This document shows, in pieces, positions 6,673-15,152 of a stretch of DNA of 64,000 nt. The notes beneath the pieces are model-generated. The model ran no database searches. It was not told where the DNA came from and worked only from the letters and a program-made list of their open reading frames with translations. Each line of letters starts with the position of its first letter. Positions within the stretch are counted from its first letter, which is position 1. The position numbers and the translations under genes were made by a program. This stretch comes from Methanothermococcus sp. SCGC AD-155-E23 (GTDB taxonomy: Archaea; AGJL01; Methanococci; Methanococcales; Methanococcaceae): assembly GCA_019561615.1 (NCBI GenBank), contig JAHEQA010000004.1, positions 5,231 to 69,230 on the forward strand. The letters are read 5' to 3'.

Positions 6673-8826
6673 ATGGAGGGCTTTACTCTGGAGTACGACG
6701 AGGAGGAATTTATTGAGAAGTACGGAGACAAGGTAAAGTTATACATGAAACATAAGTTAGCAGAGGAGGATATAAAGAACAACATCTTTGAATTCGATAT
6801 AAGGGATTTCCTAAGGTATTTTCCAGAGGCTGCCGAGATAAACGACATTATTATAGAGTATCCCCTGAAGGTTGAAGACACCCTCTTCTATCTATTTAAA
6901 CAGACCTACAAGGAGGTATTTGGTGAGGAGAGTAAGACAGAGAAGGAGCTGGAGAAGATCCAGATATCTATAAAGAATCCCCTAGGTTGTGAGAAGAAGA
7001 TAGAGGACATAAGTTCTTTCGATATTAACAAACTTATAACCTTTGAGGGGGACATCATATCTGCCACTAAGGTAAGAGCCCTACTTAAGAAGGCCTACTT
7101 CATATGTAAACGTTGTGGGAATACAAAGAAATACACCATATCCGATTACTTTAAAAAAATCCCTAGGATTTTATGTGAGGAGTGTAAGGAGGAGATGGTA
7201 CTAGATCTGGACAGTTCCACCTATGTAAATATTCAGGAGTTGGAGATTCAACAACCTATAGATCTCATGAAGAATCCAGAGGAGCCTCCAAAGAGTATAA
7301 AGGTGTTCCTGGAAAACTCCCGAGGTATATACTCTGGAAGGGTGAAGGTAGTAGGAACTGTAATAAGAAAGAGTACCCGTTCTAACATCCATCTACCAAT
7401 TTTTGAGATATGTGTTAGAAGTAACAGCCTCTCTCCCATTGAAAGTTATCAGAGGATTGAGGTTAGGGACATCCTCAAGGAACCTGAGTTAATAGAGACC
7501 TTAAATGAACTGGGGAAAAAGAAGAACATAGTGGACCTACTGTCCAACTACCTTCTATCCCAGATTAAAGGCTATGAGATGGTAAAGAAGGCCATATTCC
7601 TTCAACAGATAAAGGGGTGTATGAAGTTCCTACCAGATGGTGCTCCTCTAAGGAGGGACAGTCATATACTCCTTATTACAGACCCTGGAATTGGGAAGTC
7701 CACCATGTTAAGGAGAATAGCTAGGCTTCTCCCTCAGAACTCCTACGCCTCAGTTACCACGGCCACAGGTGGAGGGCTTACAGCTACCGTTGTAAGGGAG
7801 AGTACAGATATAGGGGATGGATGGGTGGTGAAGCCTGGGGTCTTTGTAAAGTCCAACGAGGGTACAGCCTGTATAGATGAACTTACAGTGGATAGGGATG
7901 TTATGAAGTACATCCTGGAGGCCATGGAATCCCAGACCATACATGTGAATAAGGGGGGTTTAAATGTAAAACTCCCTGCGAGATGTGCAGTCCTTGCAGC
8001 CTGTAACCCAAAGAGGGGGAGGTTCGATCCTAACTTAGGGGTTGTTGAGCAGATAGATATACCGCCACCTCTTCTCAGTAGATTTGACCTTATATTCCCA
8101 CTTAGGGATATACCAGATAGGAAGAGGGATGAGGAGATAGCAGAGCACATCCTAGATGTCCATGTAGAGACTGCAACTAAGAAGTACTCCATATTGAAGC
8201 CCCTTGAGATAGATGGGATAGTGGTAGATGAGGATCTACTGAAGAGTTATATCATCTATGCCAGGACCTGTGCATACTTCGAGGAGAACCTGGCACTCTT
8301 TATGGAAGAGGAGGAGATAGATGAGAGGGAGATAAAAAATCCCCATCTAACAAACTCTGCAAAGAAGATCATCAAAGACTTCTACCTGGAGATGAGGAAG
8401 TTAGGGGAGGAGGACAACCCAATACCAGTTACGGCGAGACAGTTGGAGGCTATTATAAGGATATCTGAGATGCATGCAAAGGCCAGGTTGTCAAGGAAGG
8501 TTGAGGAGAGGGATGCAAAGGCTGCCATCGAGATTATAAGGGAGTGCTTAAACCAGGTTGCCTACGATCCAGAGACTGGAAAGTACGACATAGACAAGGT
8601 CATGGGGCAACTGCCAAAGTCCAAGTATGAAAAGATGGACAAGATACTGGAGATTATAGCGGAACTCTCTGCACTCTCCAAGGACGGTTTAGCTGCAGAG
8701 GATGACATAATAGAGAGGGCTGCTGAGTTTGGTATCTCTGAGAAGGAGGTAGAGGAACTACTGGAGAAGTTAAAGAGGAATGCAGAGATATACTCACCTA
8801 GGTTTGGATACTACAGGATCACCTAG
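6673..8826 (+). CDS. mcm: MCM replicative helicase, full length
   Basis: An ATP-dependent 3'-5' DNA helicase that unwinds at the replication fork as a hexamer. About 717 residues: an N-terminal domain, a C4 zinc finger near residues 141-180 (CKRCG ... CEECK), the beta-hairpin OB region, then the AAA+ core with Walker A TDPGIGKST near 336-344, Walker B (ACIDEL) near 397-403, sensor 1 (AACNPKRGRF) near 442 and arginine finger (LLSRFD), and a C-terminal winged helix. ATG at 6667 sits directly against AAAGGG; ATG at 6673 has a six-base spacing and is preferred. A TATA-like stretch lies at 6648-6663. A diverged MCM paralogue lies at the left edge of the window. Confidence 0.93.
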   Translation: MEGFTLEYDEEEFIEKYGDKVKLYMKHKLAEEDIKNNIFEFDIRDFLRYFPEAAEINDIIIEYPLKVEDTLFYLFKQTYKEVFGEESKTEKELEKIQISIKNPLGCEKKIEDISSFDINKLITFEGDIISATKVRALLKKAYFICKRCGNTKKYTISDYFKKIPRILCEECKEEMVLDLDSSTYVNIQELEIQQPIDLMKNPEEPPKSIKVFLENSRGIYSGRVKVVGTVIRKSTRSNIHLPIFEICVRSNSLSPIESYQRIEVRDILKEPELIETLNELGKKKNIVDLLSNYLLSQIKGYEMVKKAIFLQQIKGCMKFLPDGAPLRRDSHILLITDPGIGKSTMLRRIARLLPQNSYASVTTATGGGLTATVVRESTDIGDGWVVKPGVFVKSNEGTACIDELTVDRDVMKYILEAMESQTIHVNKGGLNVKLPARCAVLAACNPKRGRFDPNLGVVEQIDIPPPLLSRFDLIFPLRDIPDRKRDEEIAEHILDVHVETATKKYSILKPLEIDGIVVDEDLLKSYIIYARTCAYFEENLALFMEEEEIDEREIKNPHLTNSAKKIIKDFYLEMRKLGEEDNPIPVTARQLEAIIRISEMHAKARLSRKVEERDAKAAIEIIRECLNQVAYDPETGKYDIDKVMGQLPKSKYEKMDKILEIIAELSALSKDGLAAEDDIIERAAEFGISEKEVEELLEKLKRNAEIYSPRFGYYRIT

Positions 8827-8830
8827 GGAT

Positions 8831-8842
8831 AAGTATATAAAG
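8831..8842 (+). promoter_or_regulatory. TATA box of the C/D box sRNA
   Basis: AAGTATATAAAG lies about 23-30 bases before the first base of the sRNA terminal stem, the right distance for an archaeal TATA box and a start at about 8865. It lies directly behind the stop codon of mcm. Confidence 0.5.
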
Positions 8843-8864
8843 ATGGGGAAATATCTATCTAGAT

Positions 8865-8923
8865 GGTGGATGATGATCGGTGGTAGCTTCTGACCTGTGA
8901 TGAATGATGGGCGAACTGACACC
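8865..8923 (+). ncRNA. C/D box sRNA guiding 2'-O-methylation
   Basis: All elements of an archaeal C/D box sRNA are present in order. The terminal stem is GGTG (8865-8868) with CACC (8920-8923); the C box is ATGATGA (8870-8876), D' CTGA (8890-8893), C' GTGATGA (8897-8903) and D CTGA (8916-8919). The two guide segments are 13 nt (8877-8889, TCGGTGGTAGCTT) and 12 nt (8904-8915, ATGATGGGCGAA). By the known rule, the target nucleotide pairing with the fifth guide base before D or D' is methylated. The targets should be complementary rRNA or tRNA stretches (5'-AAGCUACCACC and 5'-UUCGCCCAUC); I could not place them from memory. It sits in the 101-base gap between mcm and a convergent gene. Confidence 0.85.
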
Positions 8924-8927
8924 TTAA

Positions 8928-9185
8928 CTATTTTTTCTTCCTCATAACTGCAGAAAATGCTATGGTTCCAACAGGTCCAGCCACTATTATAAAAAGTGCC
9001 ACTGTTTCTCCAAAGGGTATATGGAACTTCTGGGAGAGTACCACTAGAAAGGTGGCCACTACTATGGCCATTAGGCCCTCCCCAATGAGTACATTGGAGG
9101 TATTCCTGTGGAAGCAGAGTTTCAGGGAGGAGAGTGCTCCAACTATCAGGGAGAACATGGTAAAGTAGAGTATGTACTCCTTCAT
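8928..9185 (-). CDS. Three-helix membrane protein, MrpF/MrpG-like
   Basis: An 85-residue membrane protein with three predicted helices: YILYFTMFSLIVGAL, VLIGEGLMAIVVATFLVVL and VALFIIVAGPVGTIAFSAVM. The size, three-helix layout and closing GPVGTIAFSAVM resemble MrpF/MrpG-type antiporter subunits and the small subunits of energy-converting hydrogenase Ehb; that link is tentative. ATG at 9185 is preferred over TTG at 9191 because GAGGGG lies six bases before the ATG. It follows another small membrane gene by 12 bases, and together with the DUF61 gene they form a minus-strand operon. Residues ligating metals are not seen. Confidence 0.6.
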   Translation of the reverse strand: MKEYILYFTMFSLIVGALSSLKLCFHRNTSNVLIGEGLMAIVVATFLVVLSQKFHIPFGETVALFIIVAGPVGTIAFSAVMRKKK

Positions 9186-9197
9186 TGCCAACCCCTC

Positions 9198-9377
9198 TTA
9201 TTTTATTATACCAAGATACCTTATTGCCCAAAGTATAAAGATCACAGCTCCAAGTACCAATGCAAACCACACCCAGAGGGTTACAAGGTAGTAGAGTTTA
9301 TAGAGTCTCTCCATATTTTTTGGATTGTTCAGCAACCTCTTAAATGGATCTAAGCCCCTGTACCTTCTTTTTTTCAT
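9198..9377 (-). CDS. Small single-helix membrane protein
   Basis: A 59-residue protein with a very basic N-terminus (MKKRRYRGLDPFKRLL), followed by one long hydrophobic helix (LVTLWVWFALVLGAVIFILW) and a short basic tail. The ATG overlaps the stop codon of the upstream DUF61 gene (ATGA), so translation is probably coupled. The next gene, also a small membrane protein, starts 12 bases later. The pair looks like accessory subunits of a membrane complex, possibly Ehb, but nothing in the sequence proves it. The family is not one I can name. Confidence 0.6.
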   Translation of the reverse strand: MKKRRYRGLDPFKRLLNNPKNMERLYKLYYLVTLWVWFALVLGAVIFILWAIRYLGIIK

Positions 9378-9778
9378 TCTATCACAGGTCCTATTTTAAA
9401 GAGATATATGGTGGTAGTGGGAAGGTGCCTCCTCACTATCCTCAACTCAGGTTTATAGATGTAAAGGGTGTCCTCCTCAGTGAAGGGGTTTAACTCCCTT
9501 CCAAGTATTTTGGATATTACCTTTACCTCCTCACGACCGCTGATCCTCACAGTTCCAGATTCCAGGGAGGCGTCCACCTCTAGCACTATAGGTATCTTCA
9601 GATCTAGGCTATCAGATAACTCCTTCAATAGATTTAACTCCCTCTTTTTTATCCTATGTCTCCTTCCATTTATAATAACGTGGGGTTTTTCCTCCTCTAA
9701 CAACTCCCTCAGTGTTTTTCTCCTGAAGTTTACATTTAAGGTACGTAGGAACCTGTATATCTCCCTGTCCATATCCAT
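9374..9778 (-). CDS. UPF0216 / DUF61 family protein
   Basis: A 134-residue soluble protein conserved in archaea, of unknown function. Typical of the family are the N-terminal helix, the ETLRELLEEE-like segment (here RKTLRELLEEEKPHVI), a central basic stretch (INGRRHRIKKRELNLL), and a C-terminal half with RISGREEVKVISKILG followed by YIYKPELRIVRRHLPTTT. It is the first gene of a three-gene minus-strand unit with two small membrane proteins, overlapping the next gene by 4 bases. The start at 9778 is preceded by GGGAGGTGG. The family assignment is by recognition of the pattern. Confidence 0.75.
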   Translation of the reverse strand: MDMDREIYRFLRTLNVNFRRKTLRELLEEEKPHVIINGRRHRIKKRELNLLKELSDSLDLKIPIVLEVDASLESGTVRISGREEVKVISKILGRELNPFTEEDTLYIYKPELRIVRRHLPTTTIYLFKIGPVIE

Positions 9779-9850
9779 CCACCTCCCTTTGATAAAAAAT
9801 TATAAAAAGAGTTCTAAAAATAATTTAAATAAAAGAGCAGGGTGGTGGAA

Positions 9851-10822
9851 ATGCTCAGTGTAAATTTAAAGGCTCTGCCTATAGTGAAGGAGATGATGGA
9901 GAAGAAGGAGGAGTTGAGGATAGAGGTAAAAACTCTTGAGAATGGGGCAAAGGTTATAGACTGTGGGGTAAATGTACCTGGTAGTTTCGAGGCAGGTAAG
10001 GCCTTTACAAAGGTATGTCTAGGTGGGTTGGCAGAGGTAGGTATTGCCCTAGAGGAGGGATTAAGTAACGAAATATCCCTACCCTCTGTAAAGGTAGTTA
10101 CCTCTCATCCCGCAGTATCCACCTTAGGTTCCCAGAAGGCAGGATGGGTTGTAAAGGTTGGTAAGTACTTTGCCATGGGTTCGGGGCCTGCCAGAGCCCT
10201 TGCAAAGATGCCTAAGAGTACCTACGAGGAGATAGATTACGAAGATAACGCCGACGTAGCCATACTCTGTCTAGAGTCCTCGAAACTTCCAGATGAGGAT
10301 GTGGCCCAGTATATAGCTGACAAATGTGGTGTAGAGGTAGAGAATGTCTACCTCCTAGTTGCCCCCACAGCCTCCCTTGTAGGTTCTATCCAGATAAGTG
10401 GTAGGGTTGTTGAGAATGGAACCTACAAGATGTTGGAGGTTCTAAACTTCGATGTGAAGAAGGTTAAGTATGCTGCAGGTATTGCACCTATAGCTCCAAT
10501 CGTTGGAGACGACCTGGTTATGATGGGTGCCACCAACGATATGGTACTCTACGGGGGGAAAACCTACTACTATATAGAGGGTGAGGAGGGGGATGACATA
10601 GAGGAGCTATGTAAGAAGTTACCCTCCTCTGCATCACCTGACTATGGAAAACCCTTCTTAGAGGTATTCAAGGCTGCAAACTACGACTTCTACAAGATAG
10701 ATAAGGGTATATTTGCCCCTGCAGTGGTGACCTTAAACGATATAAGGACTGGAAAGGTAGTAAGCTCTGGAAAGATAGATGTTGAGATAATCAAGAGGTC
10801 CCTGAATTACAAGAGGATCTAA
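9851..10822 (+). CDS. mch: Methenyl-tetrahydromethanopterin cyclohydrolase
   Basis: Mch catalyses the reversible hydrolysis of methenyl-H4MPT to formyl-H4MPT in the C1 pathway from CO2 to methane; it is cytosolic. The 323 residues match the family's usual length. Signatures include [21 protein letters not shown], given here in pieces ([23 protein letters not shown]), the stretch SGPARALA and the C-terminal [17 protein letters not shown] chose ATG at 9851 since GGTGGTGG lies just upstream; a GTG at 9842 would add three residues. An oligo-T run at about 10825-10840 may terminate it. It stands alone between a minus-strand operon and the ACT/hom pair. Confidence 0.96.
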   Translation: MLSVNLKALPIVKEMMEKKEELRIEVKTLENGAKVIDCGVNVPGSFEAGKAFTKVCLGGLAEVGIALEEGLSNEISLPSVKVVTSHPAVSTLGSQKAGWVVKVGKYFAMGSGPARALAKMPKSTYEEIDYEDNADVAILCLESSKLPDEDVAQYIADKCGVEVENVYLLVAPTASLVGSIQISGRVVENGTYKMLEVLNFDVKKVKYAAGIAPIAPIVGDDLVMMGATNDMVLYGGKTYYYIEGEEGDDIEELCKKLPSSASPDYGKPFLEVFKAANYDFYKIDKGIFAPAVVTLNDIRTGKVVSSGKIDVEIIKRSLNYKRI

Positions 10823-10865
10823 TACTTTTTTTATTTTTTAAATACTATTTTCACAAGGTGAAGTT

Positions 10866-11345
10866 ATGATCCTTCTAGATCTAGAGTTAAAGGATTCTCC
10901 TGGGGAGCTTCTAAAGGCTCTAACACCTATATCTGAGATGGGTATAAACATCCACAGTGTTATACACCTTAGGGAGAAGAAAAGTGACGGCAAGGTACCT
11001 GTTAGGATAGTACTTGAGGATCTTGATGAGGAGACCCTTGAGAAGATAGTGGAGAGACTTGAAGAAAGTGGTATAGTAGTTACAAAGGTGAACAACAAGG
11101 TTAGGAAGATGGACATAGATGTGGTGGTCATAGGTCACGTTGTGGACACTGACATAAGGGATACCATAGATAGACTGAATAAATACGGACTAGTTGTGGA
11201 TCTAGATTTAACCATGCCCCATCCCTTTAAGGAGTCCTCTGCAAGGATGAGGATAATAGTGGACAGTAAGAATTTAGAGGACCTATGTAGGGAGATGGAA
11301 AAACTCTCAAAGGAGAAGGATCTTCTATTTATAAAATCCTTTTAA
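10866..11345 (+). CDS. ACT-domain protein, probable amino-acid sensor next to hom
   Basis: A 159-residue protein with an N-terminal ACT domain ([20 protein letters not shown], then [12 protein letters not shown]) and a second alpha/beta half ([17 protein letters not shown]) that looks like a further ligand-binding fold. There is no catalytic domain. It lies 15 bases upstream of homoserine dehydrogenase, which in this organism has no ACT domain of its own, so it may provide amino-acid control in trans; this is inference. AAGGTGA precedes the ATG at 10866. The family is conserved in methanococci as ACT-domain protein of unknown function. Confidence 0.75.
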   Translation: MILLDLELKDSPGELLKALTPISEMGINIHSVIHLREKKSDGKVPVRIVLEDLDEETLEKIVERLEESGIVVTKVNNKVRKMDIDVVVIGHVVDTDIRDTIDRLNKYGLVVDLDLTMPHPFKESSARMRIIVDSKNLEDLCREMEKLSKEKDLLFIKSF

Positions 11346-11360
11346 ATCTGCGGGGGGAAC

Positions 11361-12377
11361 ATGAAGGTGATTCTGGTAGGTTTTGGTGTAATTGGAAGAG
11401 GAGTTATTAAGGTGATAAAGAAAAAGAGAGAATATCTCAAAAAGAAGTATGGCATGGACATCAAGGTGGTGGCTATCTGTGACAGCAGTGGTGCAGCCAT
11501 CGATGAGAGGGGTTTAGATCTAGATTTAGCACTGGAGGTTAAGAGGAAGAAGGGAAGGATATGTGAATATCCAGGTAAAGGGGTCACTCTGCCAGTGACA
11601 GAGGTTATAAGATCTGTTGAGGGTGACGTCCTTATAGAGGTGACACCTACAAATCTAGAGGACGGTGAACCTGCTAGAACCTATATCATCGAGGGGTTTA
11701 AAAGTGGAAAACATGTGATAACTGCAAATAAGGGACCCCTTGCCCTCTATTTTCAGGAGTTAATGTCCTACGCCAAGAAATACAAAAGGATATTTAGATA
11801 CGAGGCCTCTGTTGGAGGAGCCATGCCTATTATCAACCTGGCCAGGGAGACCCTCGCTGGAAACGAGATTATAGAGATAAAGGGGATACTCAATGGAACT
11901 ACCAACTATATCTTAACGAAGATGGAGAGGGAGAAGTTAGACTTTGACACTGTACTTAAGGAGGCCCAGGAGTTAGGTATTGCAGAGACAAATCCCTATC
12001 AGGATATAAGTGGTCTTGACACCGCTGCAAAAATAGTGATCCTGGCAAACTCCATTATGAATATGAATGTCACTATAAGGGATGTGAAGATAGAGGGGAT
12101 TAGCAGGATAACTCCAGAGGCACTTACCATGGCAAATAAAGGAGGGTATACCATAAAACTTATTGGAGAGGTGAAGAGGAATAAGTTAGAGGTAGGTCCC
12201 AAGTTAATACCCTTAGACGACCCCCTTAATGTAAAGGGCTCCCTAAATGTTGCCAAGTTATACACAGATCTTGCCAAGGAGGTAATTGTTGTTGGAAGGG
12301 GTGCTGGAAGTATAGAGACCTCCTCTGCAATCTTAAGTGACATTATAAACATCTACCTACAGACTAGTAGGGGATAG
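11361..12377 (+). CDS. hom: Homoserine dehydrogenase
   Basis: It reduces aspartate semialdehyde to homoserine with NAD(P)H on the way to threonine and methionine. The 338 residues correspond to the short form lacking the aspartokinase and ACT modules. The Rossmann motif GFGVIGRGV is at residues 7-15, followed by [10 protein letters not shown] and the family signature [14 protein letters not shown]; the catalytic lysine and aspartates lie in the [16 protein letters not shown] stretch. It is preceded by GGGGGGAAC and forms a unit with the ACT protein upstream and carS, which starts 7 bases after its stop. Confidence 0.94.
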   Translation: MKVILVGFGVIGRGVIKVIKKKREYLKKKYGMDIKVVAICDSSGAAIDERGLDLDLALEVKRKKGRICEYPGKGVTLPVTEVIRSVEGDVLIEVTPTNLEDGEPARTYIIEGFKSGKHVITANKGPLALYFQELMSYAKKYKRIFRYEASVGGAMPIINLARETLAGNEIIEIKGILNGTTNYILTKMEREKLDFDTVLKEAQELGIAETNPYQDISGLDTAAKIVILANSIMNMNVTIRDVKIEGISRITPEALTMANKGGYTIKLIGEVKRNKLEVGPKLIPLDDPLNVKGSLNVAKLYTDLAKEVIVVGRGAGSIETSSAILSDIINIYLQTSRG

Positions 12378-12384
12378 ATGTCCT

Positions 12385-12921
12385 ATGGATCTCATCCAAC
12401 TGATCTTTAAATCCCTACTCTATATCCTCCCAGCCTATGTAGCAAATGCTGCAGCCTGTATATTCGGTGGAGGTACCCCAGTGGATCTAGGAAGGAAATT
12501 CTTGGATGGAAGGAGGATACTAGGTAACGGGGTTACCTATAGAGGGTTCTTTTTTGGTCTACTCTTTGGATGTATTACCGCCACCCTTGAAGGTATCCTT
12601 CTAAATCTAGATCTAGTGGGAACTTCCCACTTCTACTACAAGGTTTTTAAATGGTTGTGCCTTGGTTTTCTACTATCCCTAGGTGCCCTCTTTGGAGATA
12701 TGGTTGGTAGTTTTATCAAGAGGAGGCTGGGAATAGAACGGGGAAAACCTGCACCTCTACTAGATCAACTTGACTTTGTCCTCTTTGCCATACTATTTGC
12801 CTATCCCTTTGCACCTATAACCCTGGAGATGGTAGTTATTATACTTGTTATCACACCTTTAATCCATCTCTCAGGTAACATTGTAGCCTATCTACTGGGG
12901 ATAAAGAGTATGTGGTGGTAA
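12385..12921 (+). CDS. carS: CDP-archaeol synthase
   Basis: CarS transfers CMP from CTP to 2,3-di-O-geranylgeranylglycerol phosphate, making the activated lipid for archaeal phospholipids. The 178 residues form about five membrane helices. The conserved cytoplasmic loop GGTPVDLGRKFLDGRRILGN followed by GVTYRG and the second loop GDMVGSFIKRRLGIERGKPA with PLLDQLDF are the CDP-alcohol binding signatures of the DUF46/CarS family. It is a membrane protein. It follows hom by 7 bases, so the two are likely on one transcript, though their pathways are unrelated. Confidence 0.93.
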   Translation: MDLIQLIFKSLLYILPAYVANAAACIFGGGTPVDLGRKFLDGRRILGNGVTYRGFFFGLLFGCITATLEGILLNLDLVGTSHFYYKVFKWLCLGFLLSLGALFGDMVGSFIKRRLGIERGKPAPLLDQLDFVLFAILFAYPFAPITLEMVVIILVITPLIHLSGNIVAYLLGIKSMWW

Positions 12922-12977
12922 CACTCTTTTAATCCAATGTAATTAACTTTTATTTTGGAGTTAATCGATTATAGTAT

Positions 12978-12998
12978 ATTTAATAAAACTTATTAAAT
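12978..12998. repeat. Perfect 9-bp inverted repeat upstream of hdrA
   Basis: ATTTAATAA and TTATTAAAT are exact inverted copies separated by AAC, about 30 bases upstream of the hdrA TATA box. The spacing and symmetry suit a dimeric regulator binding site. It could also be a by-product of AT-rich sequence. Only this one copy was seen in front of hdrA. Confidence 0.35.
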
Positions 12999-13026
12999 AG
13001 GTTAAACAGTATATTTTTATAACAAT

Positions 13027-13036
13027 TTTTATATAA
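13027..13036 (+). promoter_or_regulatory. Putative TATA box of the hdrA-vhu operon
   Basis: TTTTATATAA lies about 38-47 bases before the hdrA ATG at 13074. A start of transcription at about 13057-13062 would give a short leader carrying the strong ribosome binding site GGAGGTGA at 13062-13069. A second TATA-like run lies at 13009-13020. Confidence 0.45.
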
Positions 13037-13073
13037 TATTTTTTTGTAATCCATCGGTCTTGGAGGTGAATAC

Positions 13074-15050
13074 ATGGAAAACCCCAGAGTAGGGGTCTTT
13101 ATCTGCTACTGCGGTACCAACATCAACGGTGTCGTAGATTGTGAGGCGGTGAAGGAGTTTGCCTCAAAACTTGACGGGGTAGTGTATGCAGAGACCTACC
13201 CCTTCTATTGTTCCGATCCTGGACAGAAGTCCATTAAGAATGCAATAAAGGAGTACAACTTAAACAGGATTGTTGTTGCTGCATGTACCCCCAAGATCCA
13301 TGAACCTACCTTTAGAATCTGTATTGCAGAGGCTGGATTGTCTCCATACTACCTGGAGTTTGTAAATATCAGGGAGCATGTCTCCTTCGTTCACCTGGAG
13401 GACAGGGAGGCTGCAACAAAGAAGGCTATGGAGTTAGTTGCAGGGGGTGTTGAGAGGGCTAAGAGGTTGGAGGATGTACCTAAGAAGGTTGTAGAGGTAG
13501 ACAAGTCCTGTCTTATCATTGGAGGAGGTATTGCCGGTATCCAGGCTGCCCTGGACTTAGGGGATCAGGGCTATAAGGTATATCTGGTAGAGAAGGAGGA
13601 GTCCATTGGAGGTAGGATGGCCCAGCTGGCCAAGACATTCCCAACAGATGACTGTGCCCTTTGAATCCTGGCTCCTAAGATGGTTACAGTAGCAAACCAC
13701 CCTAACGTTGAGATCATCACCTACGCCGAGATAAAGGATGTCTCTGGATACATAGGTAACTTTGAGGTAACTATAGAGAAGAAGCCAAGATACGTGGATG
13801 AGTCCAAGTGTACAGGATGTGGTGCCTGTGCCAACGTATGTCCCATCGAGGTACCTAACGAATTTGACTTGGGGTTAGGTACCAGGAAGGCTATATACGT
13901 ACCCTTTGCCCAGGCTGTCCCCCTGGTATACACCATAGACAGGGAGCACTGTATCGACTGTAAGTTATGTGAAAGTGTCTGTGGGCCTGGAGCCATAGAC
14001 TTCAACCAGAAACCAGAGGAGATCAAGTTAAAGGTAGGTACAATAATTGTGGCTACTGGCTTCGACGAGTTCGATGCCTCCCTCAAGGAGGAGTACGGCT
14101 ATGGAGTCTACGACAACGTAATAACTACCTTAGAACTGGAGAGGATGATAAACCCTGCAGGGCCCACAGGAGGACATGTAATAAGACCCAGTGATGGAAA
14201 ACATCCCCACAGGGTAGTATTCATACAGTGTGTAGGTTCCAGGGATCTAAAGGTTGGCAACCCCTACTGTTCAAGGATCTGCTGTATGTTCGCCCTAAAG
14301 AATGCCCAACTGATAAAGATGCACGATCCAGATGCAGAGGTTTACATCTGCTACATGGATATAAGGGCCTTTGGAAAGGGGTATGAGGAGTACTATCAGA
14401 GAGCCCAGGAACAGTTTGGAGTTAAATTCATAAGGGGAAGACCTGCATGTGTCATGGAGGATCCAGAAACCAAGAACCTCCTAGTTCGAGTGGAGGATAC
14501 ATTGATGGGAGAGATAGTGGAGATAGAGTGTGACTTGGTGGTACTCTCTGCAGGGCTTGTACCAAGACCAGAGGCCAAAGATGTAGCAAAGATGCTGGGG
14601 TTGGACATCAGCCCAGATGGATTCTTCAAGGAGCTCCATCCAAAGTTGGCACCAGTTAACACCAAGGTGGACGGTATAGCCATTGCAGGTGTGGCACAGG
14701 GTCCTAAGGACATCCCTGATACAGTGGCCCAGGCAAAGGGTGCAGCAAGTGCAGTGGCAATACCTATGGCCAGGGGTAAATTTGAGATAGAGATGATAAG
14801 GGCAGTGGTAGATGAGGAGGTCTGTGGAGGATGTGAAATCTGTGCCTCTGTCTGCCCATACAACGCCATATCCTACAGGGAAGTTGAGGGGCACCTAGTG
14901 GCAGAGGTAAATGATATAGCATGTAAAGGTTGCGGTTCCTGCTGTGCAGCCTGTCCAAGTGGGGCCCTGCAGTTGAGATACTACAGAGATCATCAGGTAA
15001 TAGCTGTAATAGATGGAATCCTAGATGTCCACAAGATGATAAACCAGTAA
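13074..15050 (+). CDS. hdrA: Heterodisulfide reductase subunit A, selenoprotein
   Basis: HdrA is the FAD- and iron-sulfur flavoprotein that bifurcates electrons from hydrogenase to CoM-S-S-CoB and ferredoxin in the cytosolic Hdr-Vhu complex. The frame is 658 residues long if the TGA at 13662-13664 is read as selenocysteine 197, in PTDDCAL-U-ILAPKM, where other HdrA proteins have Cys. Visible are an N-terminal domain (ICYCGTNI), the FAD motif IIGGGIAGIQAALDLGDQG and four ferredoxin motifs: CTGCGACANVCP, CIDCKLCESVCG, CGGCEICASVCP and CKGCGSCCAACP. The frame continues cleanly beyond the TGA, and a SECIS hairpin follows 60 bases after the stop. SD GGAGGTGA precedes the ATG. First gene of the vhu operon. 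Confidence 0.95.
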
Positions 15051-15110
15051 AGGGGGCAGCCTATTAGCTATCAACGTTAGGGTGGTTTGCTGGAGAGAAA
15101 AAAAGTTTAA

Positions 15111-15143
15111 GGTCCCATCCGAAGGCACTGCCAGGATGGGACC
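15111..15143 (+). promoter_or_regulatory. Archaeal SECIS element of hdrA
   Basis: A perfect hairpin: GGTCCCATCC (15111-15120) pairs with GGATGGGACC (15134-15143). Inside is the conserved internal loop GAA (15121-15123) opposite A (15133), then a GGC/GCC stem with a three-base loop. This is the archaeal SECIS consensus, here in the 3' untranslated region of hdrA, and it directs SelB-dependent decoding of the UGA at codon 197. Confidence 0.93.
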
Positions 15144-15152
15144 AGATGAAAT

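Noticed and set aside
13074-13664. hdrA as a truncated or split pseudogene
   Set aside because: The TGA is at the known Sec position, the frame continues perfectly, and a SECIS hairpin follows.
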